Positions 62,795-64,000 of a DNA stretch of 64,000 nt are shown here, piece by piece. A program made the translations under genes and the position numbers. The DNA is from Neptunicoccus sediminis. Lineage in GTDB: Bacteria; Pseudomonadota; Alphaproteobacteria; Rhodobacterales; Rhodobacteraceae. The notes beneath the pieces were generated by a model, which worked only from the letters and a program-made list of their open reading frames with translations, did not search any database and was not told the origin of the DNA. The DNA is taken from contig NZ_MDVX01000003.1 of the NCBI RefSeq assembly GCF_001719615.1, positions 310,001-374,000 on the forward strand, written 5' to 3'. Numbering within the stretch: position 1 is the first letter of the stretch; every line of letters starts with the position of its first letter.

Positions 62795-62879
62795 GCCCGA
62801 GTGGCGGAATTGGTAGACGCAGGGGATTCAAAATCCCCCGCCGCAAGGTTTGCCGGTTCGAGTCCGGCCTCGGGTACCA
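62795..62879 (+). tRNA. tRNA-Leu(CAA)
   Basis: The 85-base gene has acceptor arms GCCCGAG and CTCGGGT with encoded CCA and a D-arm with GGTAGACGC. The anticodon stem GGGGA/TCCCC has loop TTCAAAA (anticodon CAA). A long class II variable arm and the T-arm GCCGGTTCGAGTCCGGC complete it. All expected parts are present. Confidence 0.97.
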
Positions 62880-63103
62880 CTTGAAATTATTGGACAATTT
62901 CCTTTAATTGGGGTCGTCCTGACAATTCCTTGCGCAAAACCCCCGATTTCTACAGTTTATATCTTGTCGGTTCGTTTGATCGGCTGAGTCCGGTGCTGAT
63001 CTATCGTCACGGGCAGGTTCGATGGCGGGCGGACGAGGCAACATTCCGTAGAATCGCTTTTTGTGGTAGGAATGGTTCATCTTGGCATTTCAAAGGCGCT
63101 GTT

Positions 63104-63898
63104 ATGGGAGCCCACGACACAGATTTCATCGAAGCGGGACGTGGTGAAAAAGTCATCCTGATCCATTCAAGCGTCGCAGGCGCCAGACAGTGGCGCAGTT
63201 TGATGGCGGCACTTGCGGATGAATTCCATGTCATTGCGATTAATCTGTTCGGGTATGGGAAAACGCGCGCTTGGGGAGCGGACAGCGGGGCGCAACGGCT
63301 GGAAGATCAAGCCAGATTGATCGAGCCTTTCCTACCGGAAAAAGGCGAACAATTCTCGCTTGTCGGGCATTCGTTTGGCGGGAGCGTCGCAATGAAAGCG
63401 GCTGCGTTGTTCAGGGAGCAGGTAAACCGTCTGGTCCTGATAGAGCCGAATCCGTTTTACCTTTTGGACAAGCACGGGCGCGCCGCCGCCTATCAAGAGG
63501 CTGTGACCCTGCGCGATCTGATCAAGGCACACGGCAAAGCCGGATCGTGGGAGATCGCTGCCGAAAAATTTGCCGATTACTGGACCGGAGCAGGCAGTTG
63601 GAACGCCATGCCTGACGACCGCAAGGAAAAGTTTTCCCAAGCATTAAAGCCGAATTTTCATGAGTGGGATGCGGTAATGAAGGAAGAAACCTCCCTGCGA
63701 GAATGGGAAAGGGATCTGCCCGCGCAGACGACCGTTCTAACCGCCGCCGACACGGTCAATTCCATCGACGAGATATATGAACTGCTGCGCCAGAATATCT
63801 CGGGGTGGAATTTTGAGCAGATCGACAAGGGGGGCCACATGGCGGTCCTAAGCAGCCCCGAGCAGGTTAATCCGCGCATCATCGCCGCTTTGCGCTGA
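63104..63898 (+). CDS. Alpha/beta hydrolase
   Basis: The 264-residue protein has an alpha/beta hydrolase fold with ILIHSSVAGARQW (oxyanion region), the nucleophile elbow LVGHSFGGSVAMKAA (Ser90), and a C-terminal GGHMAVLSSPEQV holding the catalytic histidine. The acid is probably in the TAADTVNSIDE segment. The start at 63104 has AAAGG eight bases before it; the open frame extends 58 codons upstream without conserved sequence. It follows tRNA-Leu(CAA) and its substrate is unknown. Confidence 0.85.
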   Translation: MGAHDTDFIEAGRGEKVILIHSSVAGARQWRSLMAALADEFHVIAINLFGYGKTRAWGADSGAQRLEDQARLIEPFLPEKGEQFSLVGHSFGGSVAMKAAALFREQVNRLVLIEPNPFYLLDKHGRAAAYQEAVTLRDLIKAHGKAGSWEIAAEKFADYWTGAGSWNAMPDDRKEKFSQALKPNFHEWDAVMKEETSLREWERDLPAQTTVLTAADTVNSIDEIYELLRQNISGWNFEQIDKGGHMAVLSSPEQVNPRIIAALR

Positions 63899-64000
63899 TC
63901 GCCTGCCAGACGCTAACCAAGCCTGAGCGCTGCACCACCACATCGAAAATCTGACCATGTGCGTGATCCTGCGTGGTTATAAACCTGTCTAAATCGGCCC

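Noticed and set aside
62795-63103. tRNA-Leu as an integration site for a mobile element
   Set aside because: No integrase, no direct repeat of the tRNA 3' end within the window and no mobile genes downstream.
63879-64000. Open minus-strand frame at the right edge with a DL-RF--Q pattern
   Set aside because: It faintly recalls the start of DUF1810 proteins, but only about 40 codons are visible, they overlap the end of the hydrolase gene, and the pattern would be at the wrong end of the gene.

Overview
The window is a gene-dense, moderately GC-rich stretch of a free-living alphaproteobacterial chromosome, most likely a marine member of the Rhodobacterales (Roseobacter group). This rests on gene content and gene form: a type II lumazine synthase (RibH2) under an FMN riboswitch, a Rhodobacter-like ccm cluster, small DUF2842 and DUF2237 proteins, a taurine:pyruvate-type aminotransferase, and several oxidative amine-catabolism genes. 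There are no insertion sequences, prophage genes or CRISPR arrays. Most of the window is core genome.

Layout. 1-5.4 kb (minus strand): Mla-type lipid ABC transporter genes (the ATPase is cut by the window edge), alr, dnaB and pyrC. A 450-base gap between dnaB and pyrC holds a perfect DnaA box, an inverted repeat and a possible small RNA ending in a strong terminator. 5.6-6.2 kb: FMN riboswitch and ribH2. 6.2-9.6 kb: cytochrome c maturation genes ccmA-ccmB and ccmC-ccmD-ccmG, separated by a secreted PEBP-like gene with its own promoter. 9.7-15.6 kb: zntB-like channel, acnA, a ketopantoate reductase homologue and a DUF1223 protein. 15.6-18.8 kb: a three-gene cobalt-type nitrile hydratase (or thiocyanate-hydrolase-like) operon whose beta subunit is split in two, coupled to a DMT exporter and divergent from a glycine/betaine-reductase B-like gene. 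18.9-23.4 kb: infC with an apparent AUA start, two membrane-anchored Ala-rich helical proteins, an exported hypothetical protein and an orphan glycosyltransferase-like protein. 23.4-27.3 kb: histidine genes hisB-hisH and hisA-(small membrane protein)-hisF-hisE, with an opposite-strand DUF2147 gene between the two parts.

27.4-41.6 kb is the most accessory-looking part. It has a Sel1 protein, a MauG/cytochrome c peroxidase gene with a broken-looking start, three LysR regulators, an SRAP (YedK/HMCES) protein, a Rieske oxygenase plus a dimethylglycine-dehydrogenase-like fusion, and a convergent gamma-glutamyl-amine set (glutamine amidotransferase, PuuA-like ligase, PuuB-like oxidase) beside glutaryl-CoA dehydrogenase. 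Read together it looks like catabolism of N-methylated amines and of diamines.

41.6-64 kb returns to core functions: terB, pyrG, secG, purA, a phosphate transporter with a Pho box, an omega-aminotransferase, a small exported coiled-coil/lipoprotein pair, rpsF-rpsR-rplI, fabD-fabG, a lytic transglycosylase, ftsY, mgtC, an EamA permease, the ispZ/yciB septation protein, an HNH nuclease, dsbB-yqaA, a zinc metallopeptidase, tRNA-Leu(CAA) and an alpha/beta hydrolase. All functional calls come from reading translated sequence and recognising families; no database search was run.
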